This document shows positions 13,001 through 24,482 of a stretch of 64,000 nucleotides of DNA, piece by piece (positions within the stretch are counted from its first letter, which is position 1; each line of letters opens with the position of its first letter). The position numbers and the translations under genes were made by a program. The stretch comes from Azadirachta indica (taxonomy: Eukaryota > Streptophyta > Magnoliopsida > Sapindales > Meliaceae): assembly GCA_022749755.1 (NCBI GenBank), contig CM040442.1, forward strand, positions 9,088,457-9,152,456, given 5' to 3'. The notes beneath the pieces were generated by a model. It saw nothing but the letters and a program-made list of their open reading frames with translations. It made no database searches and was not told the DNA's origin.

Positions 13001-14640
13001 GGTATATGATGTGTTAGTTGTGGAATTTATTAATATGAATGCCTAAAAAAATTAATTACAATCAGTAATATAGACATGTGAAAAATTAATTATAATAATA
13101 ATTGTAATAAAAAGAGAGAAAATTTAAAATATCATACTATTGAGTAACCTCGCAAAAATTGATCCATCCAAAACTTTCGTAATTTAACAATATTATTGGA
13201 TTTTGAATGCGGTCCAAACTACTTAAATACTAAGCTCACCGGGTCTGTAAAAATACAATCCATATAACCTAATAAGTTTGCTTAAATCAAACAAAATGAA
13301 ATCAATAAAACAATATTAATAATATTAGGATGAATGAATAAGGTTTAATTTGATTTGAATTTCAACAAAAATGAACCAAACCAAGATTGGATTATTTGAA
13401 AAACAATAAGTAAAAAAATCGAAAAATAGTACCCTAACTAAATGAAGCAGACCGATTCAATTTTGGTTTAATTTTATTGACTTTTTATGTTATTTCTTTA
13501 TTTTCTAAATTTAAATTCAACTTAGATGAACAAAAAATCAATATAAGTTGATATTCATAAAACTCTCTAAATACTATTTTAATTAGTTTATAAATATATA
13601 TTAACATAAAAATTAATCATAATTGATTGGGAAAATACCTGAGCATAACACACTTGACACTAGATGAAGGGGCTTGAAGTTTGCTCATGGTCATGTTTGA
13701 CACAATGACTAGAGGATGAGGGTTCATAATCAATTAATCAGCTAGAAAATGAAGCTCAGGTCAGGTGATAAAATATAGCCTGACCAGAGGTAATAAAAAT
13801 AATGGAAGCCAATTCAGCTGGTAACCACCCACCATCCTATCTTCAATCATGTATGGTTATGACCAAAAATAACTTCTAAACGATTGGTTCTTAGAACTGT
13901 AAAATATCAGCAATTTGAAGAATGAGGTATGTACAAATCTCCTTAGGCAAAATTTTGTCAAATTTTCAAGTCAATTATATTTACAGTTCTCCAATTACAT
14001 TACTAACTTAAGCATCGGAGATTACACACTGAAGAAAGTGACTATTCTTCAATTCTGGTTTTATTACAAGTGTAGAAGAATTCTTAGAAAGTGACAAGAT
14101 CATGAATTTGTTGTTTGAGGTCGAAGAGATCAAATGTTCGACATCAACAACTAATATTAATTAAATTTCATATATATCTTTTACACAAATAACCAAATAC
14201 TTGAATAAGTATTTATATTTTATAATTAGTATTTATGCTTTGATTAATATTGTCTACCAGAACATCTAGTATGAATTTTTCTAGCATTCAATAAGTTTGA
14301 TTTAGTATGATTTTCAGCTAATCAAAAAGATTCTTTTAATGTTAAAAATATTTTTGAATTTCTTTGTGTCATGTGGAGGTTATTAAAAATAGCTTTTAAG
14401 ATTAAAAAACCTAATATGATCCTATTAAGAAAACCCAAATTACATTTTTGACAATAGTTTTTTCGTTATTTTAAAAAGTTAAAATTATTCGAAAAAAAAA
14501 TTTACTTTATTTTAATATTTTACATTATTTTTTATAATATAATTTTAAAAATTTGTTTATTAAAATTATTATACAATTTTTACTAAAAATTGTTAGTAGC
14601 AGTCATAGACAAATAATAAACTTTTATTAAAATAAATCTA
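8301..14640. other. 6.3-kb divergent intergenic region, no supported gene
   Basis: AT-rich DNA between the two divergently transcribed genes. It holds a (TA)n tract at 10040-10069. Diffuse, decayed arms of inverted-repeat elements may lie near 9590-9700 and 10440-10990, where phrases such as CTCCCTAAGGTTTTCC recur in weak inverted form. The segment at 13620-14100 is less AT-rich than its surroundings but shows no protein I recognise. I see no tRNA or other RNA gene. Confidence 0.5.
10040..10069. repeat. (TA)n microsatellite
   Basis: About 15 uninterrupted TA units lie between GAGGGTAC and GGAGAAAGAG. Similar short TA runs occur at about 48421-48440, 48716-48735 and 53003-53024. Confidence 0.95.
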
Positions 14641-14918
14641 CTTTAAGTAACCGAAAAATTATATCCAGCGAATTCTTATATTTATATATATTTTAATTTT
14701 TAAAAAAACTTAAACTTTTTAAAAATAAAAATAAAAATAATAAATGAAACATTAAAACAGAATCTGTAAACAAATATTTGCCTTGAAACTTCCCTTCGTT
14801 CGCAACCCAAAGCCCCACATTCGTTAAAGCAGCAGCTTTCCTCGCAAGCAAAAACAAAACCCTTTTTATTCGATTTCTTAAACAAAATTTAAAACAAAGT
14901 TTCTCTCTCTCTCCTTCA
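14641..14918 (+). promoter_or_regulatory. Promoter and 5' leader of the PGR7 gene
   Basis: A TATA-rich block (TATATTTATATATATTTTA) begins at 14677, about 240 bp before the start codon. A pyrimidine patch (TTTCTCTCTCTCTCCTTC, about 14900-14917) lies immediately before the ATG, as is common in plant leaders. The transcription start itself cannot be read from the sequence. Confidence 0.45.
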
Positions 14919-17900
14919 ATGGAATCTCTTTCAAGTTCAGTTCTCAATACTCCTTTACCTTCTCCTTCATGTTCTTTCACAAAACTATGGAATAAACGAA
15001 CTGGGTGTCTGAAATTCAGTGAAAGTTCTCATTTTGTTGGTGTTGGACTGCGTGTTCAGGCTCTGGCACGTGAAGTGCCTAGTGAAGGTGAAGATGAGAA
15101 GTCTTTGAATAATGGGTTTGGCTTATTTTCCGAAGATACTCTCTCTTTATCTGAGGTGATCATGTAATCCTGTTTTCGTTTTCTTATGTCTTCTTGTATT
15201 TATTGGTTATGTGTATGGGTGTGCATGATTGTGGGTTGGTGCTTTGTGTTTAATTTGGAGCTTTTGATGTTTTAATGAGCAGTGAACTTACGATCGCTAG
15301 AGACATAGAAACACAGTAGTTATAATATCCTGAGGTATTTACATCTGAGTTAGTTATCCATTACAAATTTATATTTGTGTTCATTAGAGTGGTAAAGAGA
15401 TGGAATTTTGCTTTTGGCAAGAATAGTAGCTCATGGATGGCTATCAAAATGCGCCTGAAATGTGATTTCAAAACGTGCTGGGGGTAGATTCTGGCATTTT
15501 CAGTAGTTGAAACCAGTTACAGAGGGTGTTTTCTTTTAAATAGTGTGAATTTAGTTGACTTTTAGCATTCTAAGATAAAGAATTTGAGATGATAGGGAGA
15601 CAGTCTATAGTGGGAAGATGATTGTGGAACTGTGAATCTAATGGGGGTCCTTATGGTTCCCATTGAAGTCAAATTTATTGTTGTCCTCTGTTGTGGATGC
15701 TGAGAGATTAATTGGAATGTTGGGAGTTATAGTTATCCACTTTTTATTCATGCCTTATTATTGATCAGTTGGTTCACAGTAAAAGGATCTATAGATGGAT
15801 TAAATTTTGCTTTTGCAGAATGAATTGAATCTAATCATGGCCCAAATACACCTTGTGTTGTTTATGTACTGTAGTCAGCATGCTATATTTATTGCCTGCT
15901 CCTCTCTGTGTTTCACTGCAGAAATGGTACATCCTGTTTAGCTTCTGAGGCAGCAGTTAATGTTCAATTGTGCAGCTATGCTAGTATTTTGTTTCATTTG
16001 TGTGGACTGTGGATCTTGTGTTACAATTGACTCATTCCCAGTCCTCATAGACTAACTGATATTTGTGTATGACAAGAAGTAGGTTCCGTTTGAAAATACA
16101 TCTGCTCTAATGGAATCATTTACATTTCTTTGATGACTCACGGTGTATATTTGTTGTACATTGCAACTTCTCAATCGACATCCTGGCTTGTATGACATGT
16201 ATTTGTGAATTGAAGACTAATGCCTATATTACTATAGCATCCAGCAGAATTAATGGGTATTTGCAAAATTATTTGATTATGTTATTTGCTTCATTTAACT
16301 ATTTTATGAATGTTCTTTTGGTACATTCCTGTTATATTATCAAAGATACTAGGGGAAAGCTTTAAGAAAAGTTTTTATGGCTTCAATAATCATGTTATCT
16401 GTGAATCTTGGAGAGTAGCTGAGGCGATTTGGGAAGGTTGAGATATTGAATCTTGTGAAATTCCAAACTTATGCTATCTTCACAAGGATGCCAATAGGTT
16501 TTGCAGGGTGTCTGTGTTGCTTTCTTTGACGGGCTTCTAGTTCTGTTGTGTTCCCATGTAATATCTATAACATCTTCTTTCCTATGATATAGAAACTTAA
16601 TAGATGTACCAACTAGCTGCTTCAGCTTAGTAGTGATGGCTTCTCTCATGTTTTGAAGGATAATACAAATCAACATCCTAGTAATGGAAAGGATGATGGT
16701 AAATTGTTAGGGGTGGATACAACTCCTGCAGTTCCACATGGGAGTGGAACAGGTGGAGGAACGCGAGCTGGACTTTTTAGAACCCCAATATCTGGTGGAG
16801 TGCAGAGTGCAACTTCAGCTCATGGCTTACCTCGACCAGCCTTAGCAGTTCGCAATCTGATGGAGCAGGTATCTGGTTTCTATGCATTTCTATGTATCTC
16901 TATGTATCTACATCTCTATCTCTTGGTATTACTCTTTGAAGGAGCAGAATTTGGTCTATATGGAGAACTGATGACTTCTCTCTGTCTTTTTATTTCATTT
17001 TAATTTGGTCGAAATATTTTAAATCTATCCTTCTTTGTGATTTAAGGCCAGATTTGCTCATCTATGCACTGTAATGTCCCGGATGCATCACCGACGAGAA
17101 GGATACCCATTTGGGTCCCTGGTAGATTTTGCACCTGATCCGATGGGACGTAAGTCTTTAGAACTTCACTAGCTGTCTGATTTTGGCCCTTATTTTTACA
17201 TAATATTATATTCCTTAAGCATTTGCTATGCATTTGCCGTGTCTTTCCTTGATATGATGTACTTTTGATTTTACCTACCAATTTGACCATGTGATATAGA
17301 GATTCGGTTTATATTTGCAGATCCAGTATTTTCATTTTCACCTTTGGCCATACATACGCGGAACTTATTAGCTGATCCTAGATGCACACTTGTTGTGCAG
17401 GTTAGTTATTTGATCTTTTTACTCCATTCAAATATCTGCTTTTGTTTTCCAGCTATCAATTTTATTGATAGTTAGGATTAACAGATACCAGGGTGGAGTG
17501 GCTTATCAAATGCAAGAGTAACAATATTTGGGGATGTCTTCCCACTTCCAGAAGATCAGCAGGTTGTCACTTCTTTCTTTCCCACTAAATTTCTTAACTT
17601 TTAACAAAGTTTTGGGTATGTCTTATGAAGGTTGGAACTTGCTTGATCTTCTTTTGACGTATACTTAGCTCTGGAACACATTAAACTGAACAATTTTGAG
17701 CACACCAACTAGGTGTTTCATCTTGCTGGTTGCCATATAATATGCTTGTGGTAATGTTTAGCAGGATGCCTTTTGTTTCTTTCTTCTTCATATGTTTTAG
17801 TGGTTAATGTTATGAGATTTTTTATATTCTCCCTTTCCCCCTTTTGGTGAATGTTAGGCATAGCATTTGCTTGGGGACCCCTTTTAAGGTCTATTGAGAT

Positions 17901-20524
17901 TTGCTTCTTCTAATGAAAGGTGCTGTTGGGGAGAGATGGATTATTATTTTCTTCTAAATCTTAAGAAAATCTTTTAAGTAAACCCTTTATCTGTTACTCG
18001 GCTGCTGTAATTCTGCCACCCATCATAGATGCCAAAGGAGACACCCAAATCCTGCTGTCAAGATTGTGGAAGTACCCAAAACTGCTGATACAGCAGGCTT
18101 ACTGATCTTTTGTCAGCCTTTTTGTTTCTTGTAGGGAAAGAATACATCTTGCCACTGAGCATTCTGCCATTTGTGATGTTGGCTATATTTTATATGTTAT
18201 AACACCTGATTCTTTTGTCAGGAATGGGCACATAAGCAGTATATTGCAAAACATCAACAAGGTCCTACCCAGCAGTGGGGGAACTTTTACTACTTTAGGA
18301 TGCAGAACATAAGGTATGTTTCAGTATATTTAATTATTTATTCATTTATTTTCTCTGGTCATTGTTTAAGTGGGTTCCTGTGTAACAATTTGTATTACAT
18401 TTCTACCTCTTTGCATTTGATCTGGAAACTGCTTAGACTCCTTGGATTATGAAGTTAAAGAGTCTTCTGTCTTCAGTTGTATATATTTATCAATTATCTA
18501 AATGTCGTATGGGGGTAGGGAACTTTACACGGAACATAGATAAAGTGGTTACAGCTAGCCCATTGGTGGCCTTTTGCATGCTACTGCTCAATGCTTGTGG
18601 GTCTTTAAGCCAAGAACTACTGAAAAATTTATATTTATTTTGGCTGAAGTCCTGACTAGTTTGTTTTCAGTGACTGACGTAGCCCATGAAAGAGTATCTG
18701 GTTTTATGCAAAGTTATTCACAGCTTGATTCTAATAAATTCCTGTAAGCATTGAGACAAAACTACATTATCTACTTTTCTGAAGTTTTAAACACAAAGCT
18801 AGCAAGCTTGATGGCAACTGTTGGAAGTAGCATGGACCAAAGGTTTACAGCATTGCCACATTGTTTGGTGCATAGGACAAAGGAGCTTGAGCCATCAGCT
18901 CTGATGTCTACCAAAAAAGATTATTGTTGGAATTAGTTTTGGCATCAATTTAAATTATTTAAACTAGGACCTTATGGAAGAGTTTAAGAAACAATGAGAA
19001 CAGATTGACGCTTTCTAGGCACAACACAATCTTATAGCATAATTGCAGAAAGTTCTCGTATTCTTGTTGTTGATTAATTTATCAAATTGAAGCATTAATT
19101 AATGTATATGAGATCAGAGTTTGGATTGGCTGTCCTTTACTCAGATTATGAGACAACTTGTGATTCATTTGATGAAACGCTATAACTCGTGTTTCCCTTG
19201 TCAATGCGTATCATGCAATGCTTGAACAGTGCTGTATTGTGATCAGAATTAAGATTTTTGAACGCTTAAGCATGTGGATGTCAGATGAATTTTATTTTAG
19301 TTCATTTTGACAATCAGATATGAATTGTGATACAACTCTTGAGTTAAAGAATTCAAATATATAGAATGTGTATAAATCTCTCATTCATTGCTGTTGCTTC
19401 TTTCTCGGTGTATCTAATATCTTACAACGTACAAGCCTTGCCTATTTTTTGGTTAATAGGAACTATGTGTTAATACTTGAGGTTTCATCTTATTTCTTTT
19501 GAGCTCTGGTTGGTATCACAACTATGATTCAAAATTTGTTCTTTTAAAAAGTTCTGTTTCATTAATATTTTCAATAGCTGAAGCAATATCAGAAATATTT
19601 TCTTTCTACTCATGATTTATGATCTTAAAATTGATTTTAACATCTTTAACTTTATCCGAGTTTGATGTTTCTCATCAGTTCAATGAATATGATTGGTTTT
19701 TTGTTTTCATTTGCATTCATCTTGAGAGAATTTGTGAGCAATTAGTGTATTATTTATATTAAGATGAAGATCTGTGTATATATACATTTTTTCATATTTG
19801 ATGCAGTGACATATATTTCATTGGAGGCTTTGGCACTGTTGCTTGGGTTGATGTCAAGGAATACGAAGCCCTCCAGCCTGATAAGATTGCAGTCAATGGA
19901 GGAGAGCATTATCTAAAGGTGAGTGTCTTATTAGTAGTTTTAATAAAGACGATATTCCCAGCTGTCTTATTCCTGGAGTTTTAAGATCATGAATAGGTGA
20001 TGAATTAGCAGATAGGAATTTGATATAAGGCTTCTTAGCGGTTAACAGGCTATACCAAAACTTTTGTGGACATCTTGGTTTTCATTATTTATGTATAGTG
20101 CTTTCAGTTTTATTACTCTTCTCCATTGTGTCTGTAATATTATGTGTTTAATATGCTCTGCATACGTCAGGATTAACTGGGTAGGAGTTGTTTTTGTTTT
20201 AGGAACTCAATGCAGCATTCTCAAAGCCCCTCAGAGAGCTTTTATCTACCGAGACTGAGGTAGACGATGCTGCCCTCATATCAATAGACAGCAAGGGAAC
20301 TGACGTTCGTGTTCGTCAGGGTGCACAGGTATCCATTTCGAGGGACAACCGTTTCAAATTTGCCTTTCACTTGTGTTTTTCTGGTGTTTATATAGTCTCT
20401 TCTGTGCTGACAGTTCAATATCCAGAGAGTATCCTTTGAAGGAGGACAAACGGTTGAAACATTGGAGGAAGCTAAGGCTGCTCTTTGGAAACTAATAAAA
20501 AAAGGCAAAGTACATAATTTGTAG
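14919..20524 (+). CDS. PGR7: Chloroplast PGR7 / glutamyl-tRNA reductase-binding protein (GluTRBP)
   Basis: Nine exons: 14919-15155, 16659-16868, 17047-17149, 17321-17400, 17485-17562, 18222-18313, 19807-19918, 20203-20328 and 20414-20524. All introns are GT-AG with consistent phases, giving 382 aa. The N-terminus is rich in Ser, Lys and Arg with few acidic residues, like a plastid transit peptide, followed by a variable Gly/Ser-rich linker. Residues ~138-300 form a pyridoxamine-phosphate-oxidase-like split barrel (NLMEQARFAHLCTVMSRMHH, GYPFGSLVDFAPD, HTRNLLADPRCTLVV, GWSGLSNARVT, QQWGNFYYFRMQNI, FIGGFGTVAWVDV). The C-terminal ~75 residues are the DUF2470-like domain (LNAAFSKPLRELLS to the end). 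I recognise it as the orthologue of Arabidopsis At3g21200. From family knowledge, that protein binds glutamyl-tRNA reductase at the thylakoid, tuning 5-aminolevulinate and heme supply, and its loss alters photosynthetic proton-gradient regulation. No disruption is seen. The start is the first ATG after the pyrimidine patch. Confidence 0.95.
15156..16658 (+). other. Intron 1 of PGR7
   Basis: A 1.5-kb intron separates the transit-peptide exon from the linker exon. Donor GAG|GTGATC and acceptor TTTTGAAG|GAT keep phase 0. Its composition is T-rich with moderate G, unlike the A/T-only intergenic DNA. I see no transposon in it. Confidence 0.85.
18314..19806 (+). other. Intron 6 of PGR7
   Basis: A 1.5-kb intron between donor AG|GTATGT and acceptor GATGCAG|TGAC. 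The short open frames inside it (68 and 61 codons, at 18449 and 18751) have no conserved content and are chance. Confidence 0.85.
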
Positions 20525-20760
20525 AAATGAAAGTTGGTAATCCCTTTTCTTCTTTTCAGTGAGCGTTAAATTGGATGACGAGTTGCGATAAATCGTGACA
20601 TCGACTGTTGAGAAATTACTGACTTTTTTTTTCTTTTTAAAATTTTTTGGTTTTTACTTTCTTTTATGGTTTTAATAACTTACCATATAACTTTGTAACT
20701 ACAGAAATTGTTGTGTGTACAAATAAACAAGCCTATTCCAGTGCTTCCTCTTTCTCTCTG
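20525..20760 (+). terminator. 3' UTR of PGR7 with polyadenylation signal
   Basis: A T-rich 3' UTR follows the TAG stop. AATAAA lies at 20722-20727, about 200 bp downstream, after a TTTTTTTTTCTTTTT far-upstream-like tract. Cleavage is expected a few tens of bases further on. Confidence 0.6.
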
Positions 20761-21690
20761 CCCCAAATTTGATAGTAAAATGTTCCAAACAAGCATTGTA
20801 ATCCTCCTTATTTACAATTTACAACTATTATTCCCTTTTCATTCCTTAGAAAAGGCTGCCAAAAATTTACGTAATTTATCGATAGCGGAGAAGTTGCAGG
20901 ATTGTGTTCGAGTATTTTTAGAGTTTGTGACATGAAATTAGAAAGTTTAGATTACAAATATGAAAATATTTGTGCATTTCTGTTTTTAGATGAAGATAGG
21001 AGTAACTTGATTTGTGATGTGTTTGAAATTTTTGGTTGTTCTGGTATTAAAAGGGTTTATTTCAGAATAGTATTGATCAGGACAAATGACAATAATGAAA
21101 TTTTCTCCATTTGCTGTTAAAGTGTTACAAGTTCTAATCTACTAATTAAACTTCAAGTTATGATAGTGAATGATTTATTGTCCACATGCTAGTTAGAGAT
21201 GGCAATTCGGGTCAATATGTTGCATTTCTATCATTTTATTTTATTTCTATTATATCTTTATGATATAAATACAATATAAATCCAATTCAATGAGAATTTT
21301 CGATTCGGAAAATCTATTTATGATAAAATCAAGAATTTAACCAACCATTTTATATTAACTCATATATGTTTTAGTAAATTTCTTTTATATTTTGTGTATT
21401 CTAAAAATTTGTTATATTTATTCTATTTTAATAATATGTATTTATATGGAACTAAAAGATTATTAAACAATTTAAATTTGTATGGACCTAAAATGCACCA
21501 TACAATTTCTATATAGAGGCATGCAAATTATTGTGGTAGATTATTCAATTAACATATAGTTATTTTTTTTTTATCCATATTTGTCATCATACAAGAAAAA
21601 TAAAATTCACAGATATTAAAAATACTCATTAACTTATAATTTATCTCTCTTTACGAGGAAAATTTTCTTCTACTATTTGTGTGATTAAAT
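20761..21690. other. Intergenic DNA between PGR7 and the repeat array
   Basis: The first part (to about 21120) is less AT-rich and may be extended 3' UTR or downstream transcript. The 75- and 72-codon open frames there show no domain. At 21193 the phrase TAGAGATGGCAATTCGGGTC resembles the ends of plant hAT-type non-autonomous elements, but no partner end or target duplication is visible. Confidence 0.4.
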
Positions 21691-22649
21691 TAGTTTCCTC
21701 CAATATGTCACTTTTAAATTTTATATAAACATGTAACCATTTTAAACATTAAAACTATATTTACCATATAAATATAACAAAAGAGTACCTTTTACATCAC
21801 AACTATATTAAACACTATATCATAAAATTTACATGATTTAATACAAATTTAAAATACATTTAGAATGATTAGAATGGTAAATACATGAATTACCTCAAAA
21901 AATAAACTAATAGAATTTTCAATTTTTATTGAACAATTTCTTTTTGAAGTATGAAAAAATAGAAATTTATCCCAAAAAAAAAAAAGACATGGTGTCACAA
22001 GAGCAAGAGAAATGATTTCACTTAGTAAATCATAAGTCTATGTTAGGTTAAAACGTTTATTATTTCATAAAATAGTCTAAGGAAAAGTCTTATCCAACCA
22101 ATTTGTCCCTTTCTGAAAATCCAAATTATGGTAAAAATATTTATTTTTCAACTTAACGTGGAATATTTAATAAATATAAATAAAATTAAAAAATTATAAT
22201 TTAATGCTAAATGTTTAAAATAATTTTTTAAAAATTTTATTTATATTCTAACTTATAGTATTTATCTAATCATTCAGAATGTGATGTGATATATGTTCTA
22301 TATTCATATTAATTTAGGATATATTCGAATTTCAAATAAAAAATAAATTTCAGTTAAAAAAATAAAATATAGTTTATGCCCATGATTCAATCACGTCAAT
22401 TTCAAATTAAAAATAATAATTAACAATTTTTCACTCGTTTAAATAAAAATTTTAACTTGTAACATACATTCATCTTTTCTGAAACATCTCCAACTTTGCA
22501 AATAAATTGAAATTTTTTGCTCTAATTAAGAAAAAAAGTGAGACTCCATACAATCTAACTATAAATTTTTTTAAACAAACTCTAATTAAAATAAAAAATT
22601 AATTCAAACAAAATAACTTTTCATAAAGATAATTGTGGTTAGATGTTGT

Positions 22650-23618
22650 TACCTATTTAAATTTCTATTATTTATATAATATTTTTTTTATTTCAGTATT
22701 TATTAGATTATATATACTTATTTAAATTAATTTAATTAGAAGAATTCTGTTGATACTTTTCTCATGCAAAATGACAAAAAAATTTTTTTTAAAAGAATTT
22801 ATAATCAAATTATAATTTTTAAAAAGTTCATTATTCATGTAATTCTTTATAAAACATCTTATCAAGGTTATAAGATAATATTTATACTTTTTAAATAATC
22901 AAAATTCGTTAAATTCTCTCTCAATTTTTAAAATTAGTCAAACTTTTTTTTTTCATAAAATTTTTTTCACAAATTTTGAACTATTAAATGTAGTCCTAAT
23001 TACATATCACCACATTTATAAGTAAATCATTAAAATTGTTATTGTTGAATTTGTTGGATAATTTTATTATCTTTGAAATCAAATTTTTGTTACGTTGAGT
23101 AATTTTTACTTTATTTTATTTTATTTTTATAGTAGCTTGTTTCATTGCTAGATTAAAACCGTTCAGGAAAAATAAAATCAATTTTCTAATTGTAGACAAT
23201 AATATTTTTACGCCCTTGAAGTTAGAACAAAGGCTGCATTTATCATTCTATTTTATTTTGACTTTATAAATTATTCTTAAAATGTAAAAATACATGTAAT
23301 TGAATAAATATTAACAAATAAATTGATTATAAATTATATTTGTAAGAAAAATTAACATTTATGCACTGAAATAAAATAAATGAATATTCTAAAGTCCATT
23401 TATCTCTTATGGCAGTGATCAACTTATTATTTTTTGATTCCATAATTTTTTGAGATTAGTATTTTCTCTAAAATAATAAGGTAAAAATGGCTTAAAATAC
23501 TAAGTATACATTTAAAACTTGATAATAACAGTAACTATTATCAAGTTTAAAGAAATATTTTGTATCTAAAAAATTATTTTATAGTAAAAAAAAAATTAAT
23601 ATTAATAATATTATTTTT
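22650..23618 (+). repeat. Upstream half of a long array unit
   Basis: This stretch aligns by eye, in order, with about 38840-39960 and in part with 47040-47600. Shared blocks are a CTCATGCAAA-type segment, GAACTATTAAAT, GAATTTGTTGGATAATTT, AATTGTAGACA, GCTGCATTTATCATTCTA, AAATAAATTGATTATAA and TTGCTTAAAATACTAAG. It is non-coding and shows what precedes the landmark in a less truncated copy. Confidence 0.65.
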
Positions 23619-24482
23619 TTAATTATTGGGATATTGTACTTTACCCCTAAGTTTCAGGAGATAAATGATATATTTTCCTGAATTCTTAATAAATTCAGAT
23701 ACTTTCCTAATTTTTATGAAAATATTAAGATACCCCTGACACTATTATTTTTATTTTAAATTAACTATTTTAACCCCAAACTATTAAAAAACATATAAAA
23801 AAAACCATATTATCCTTATTTTTATTTTGTAATAACCAATACACTTTTATTCTAATATTCAAATTTAAAAATATTAAAAATATTTTGATCTTTAATTATT
23901 TCTTCTCCGAAATTTGGTATCAAATTTTTTTTCATGTATTAATTATATATAATTTTTAAAATAGATCATTTATTTAAAATAGTTGTATTTTAAAAATTAT
24001 GCATATTTTATAATATTAAAATAATAATAATTAATTTTTTTAAAATAAATAAGAATATTATTATGATTATCATAATTTTTAGTATTGTTTGAATATTTAT
24101 GAAAATAATTAATTATACATTATTTTAAAAATAAGACTATTTTAAATAACTCATCTATTTTAAAATTATATATAATTAAAATTGTCAAAAAAATTGAGAG
24201 CATATTTAGAAGGAGAAAAATAATTAAGGATCAAAATATTATTATTTATTTTTAAATTTAAACATTAGAATAAAATTATATTAGTTATTATAAAATAAAA
24301 ATAAAAATAGTATAGTTATTTTTTATATGTTTTTTTAATAGTTAGAGATAAAATAGTGAATTTAAGGTAAAAATAATAATGTGAAGGGGTATCTTAATAT
24401 TTTTTAAAAAATTAAGGAATATCTTAACTTGATAAATTACTTTCCCTCCAAAATTTAAGAGGTACAATATTTCTTAATTATT
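23619..24482. mobile_element. Mutator-like foldback element with 9-bp target duplication
   Basis: The element spans 23628-24473 (846 bp). Its left end starts GGGATATTGTAC and the complement of its right end starts GAAATATTGTACC. The arms pair over about 380 bp (23628-24010 with 24105-24473), leaving a ~95-bp spacer. It is flanked by TTAATTATT at 23619-23627 and 24474-24482, a perfect 9-bp duplication. Related array copies read straight through the same place as an A/T-rich phrase like TTTAATTATGTTATTTTAAA, consistent with a late insertion. There is no transposase; its transcript would fold into a long hairpin. The superfamily call rests on the 9-bp duplication and long inverted repeats. Confidence 0.72.

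Noticed and set aside
13639..13727. Minus-strand ATG with 29 open codons (MNPHPLVIVSNMTMSK...) ending at a CAG|GTATTT donor-like site.
   Set aside because: No downstream exon or recognisable protein family; a single short open stretch is not enough.
14693..14980. 95-codon minus-strand open frame over the PGR7 start.
   Set aside because: Antisense to a well-supported leader and first exon; low-complexity Phe/Leu tail.
16395..17290. Minus-strand open frames of 93 and 82 codons.
   Set aside because: They are antisense to PGR7 exons 2-3 and neighbouring introns and have no conserved content.
18449..18936. Two open frames (68 and 61 codons).
   Set aside because: They lie wholly inside PGR7 intron 6, whose splice sites are clear.
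20708..21120. Two overlapping plus-strand open frames downstream of PGR7.
   Set aside because: They start inside the 3' UTR around the polyadenylation signal and show no domain.
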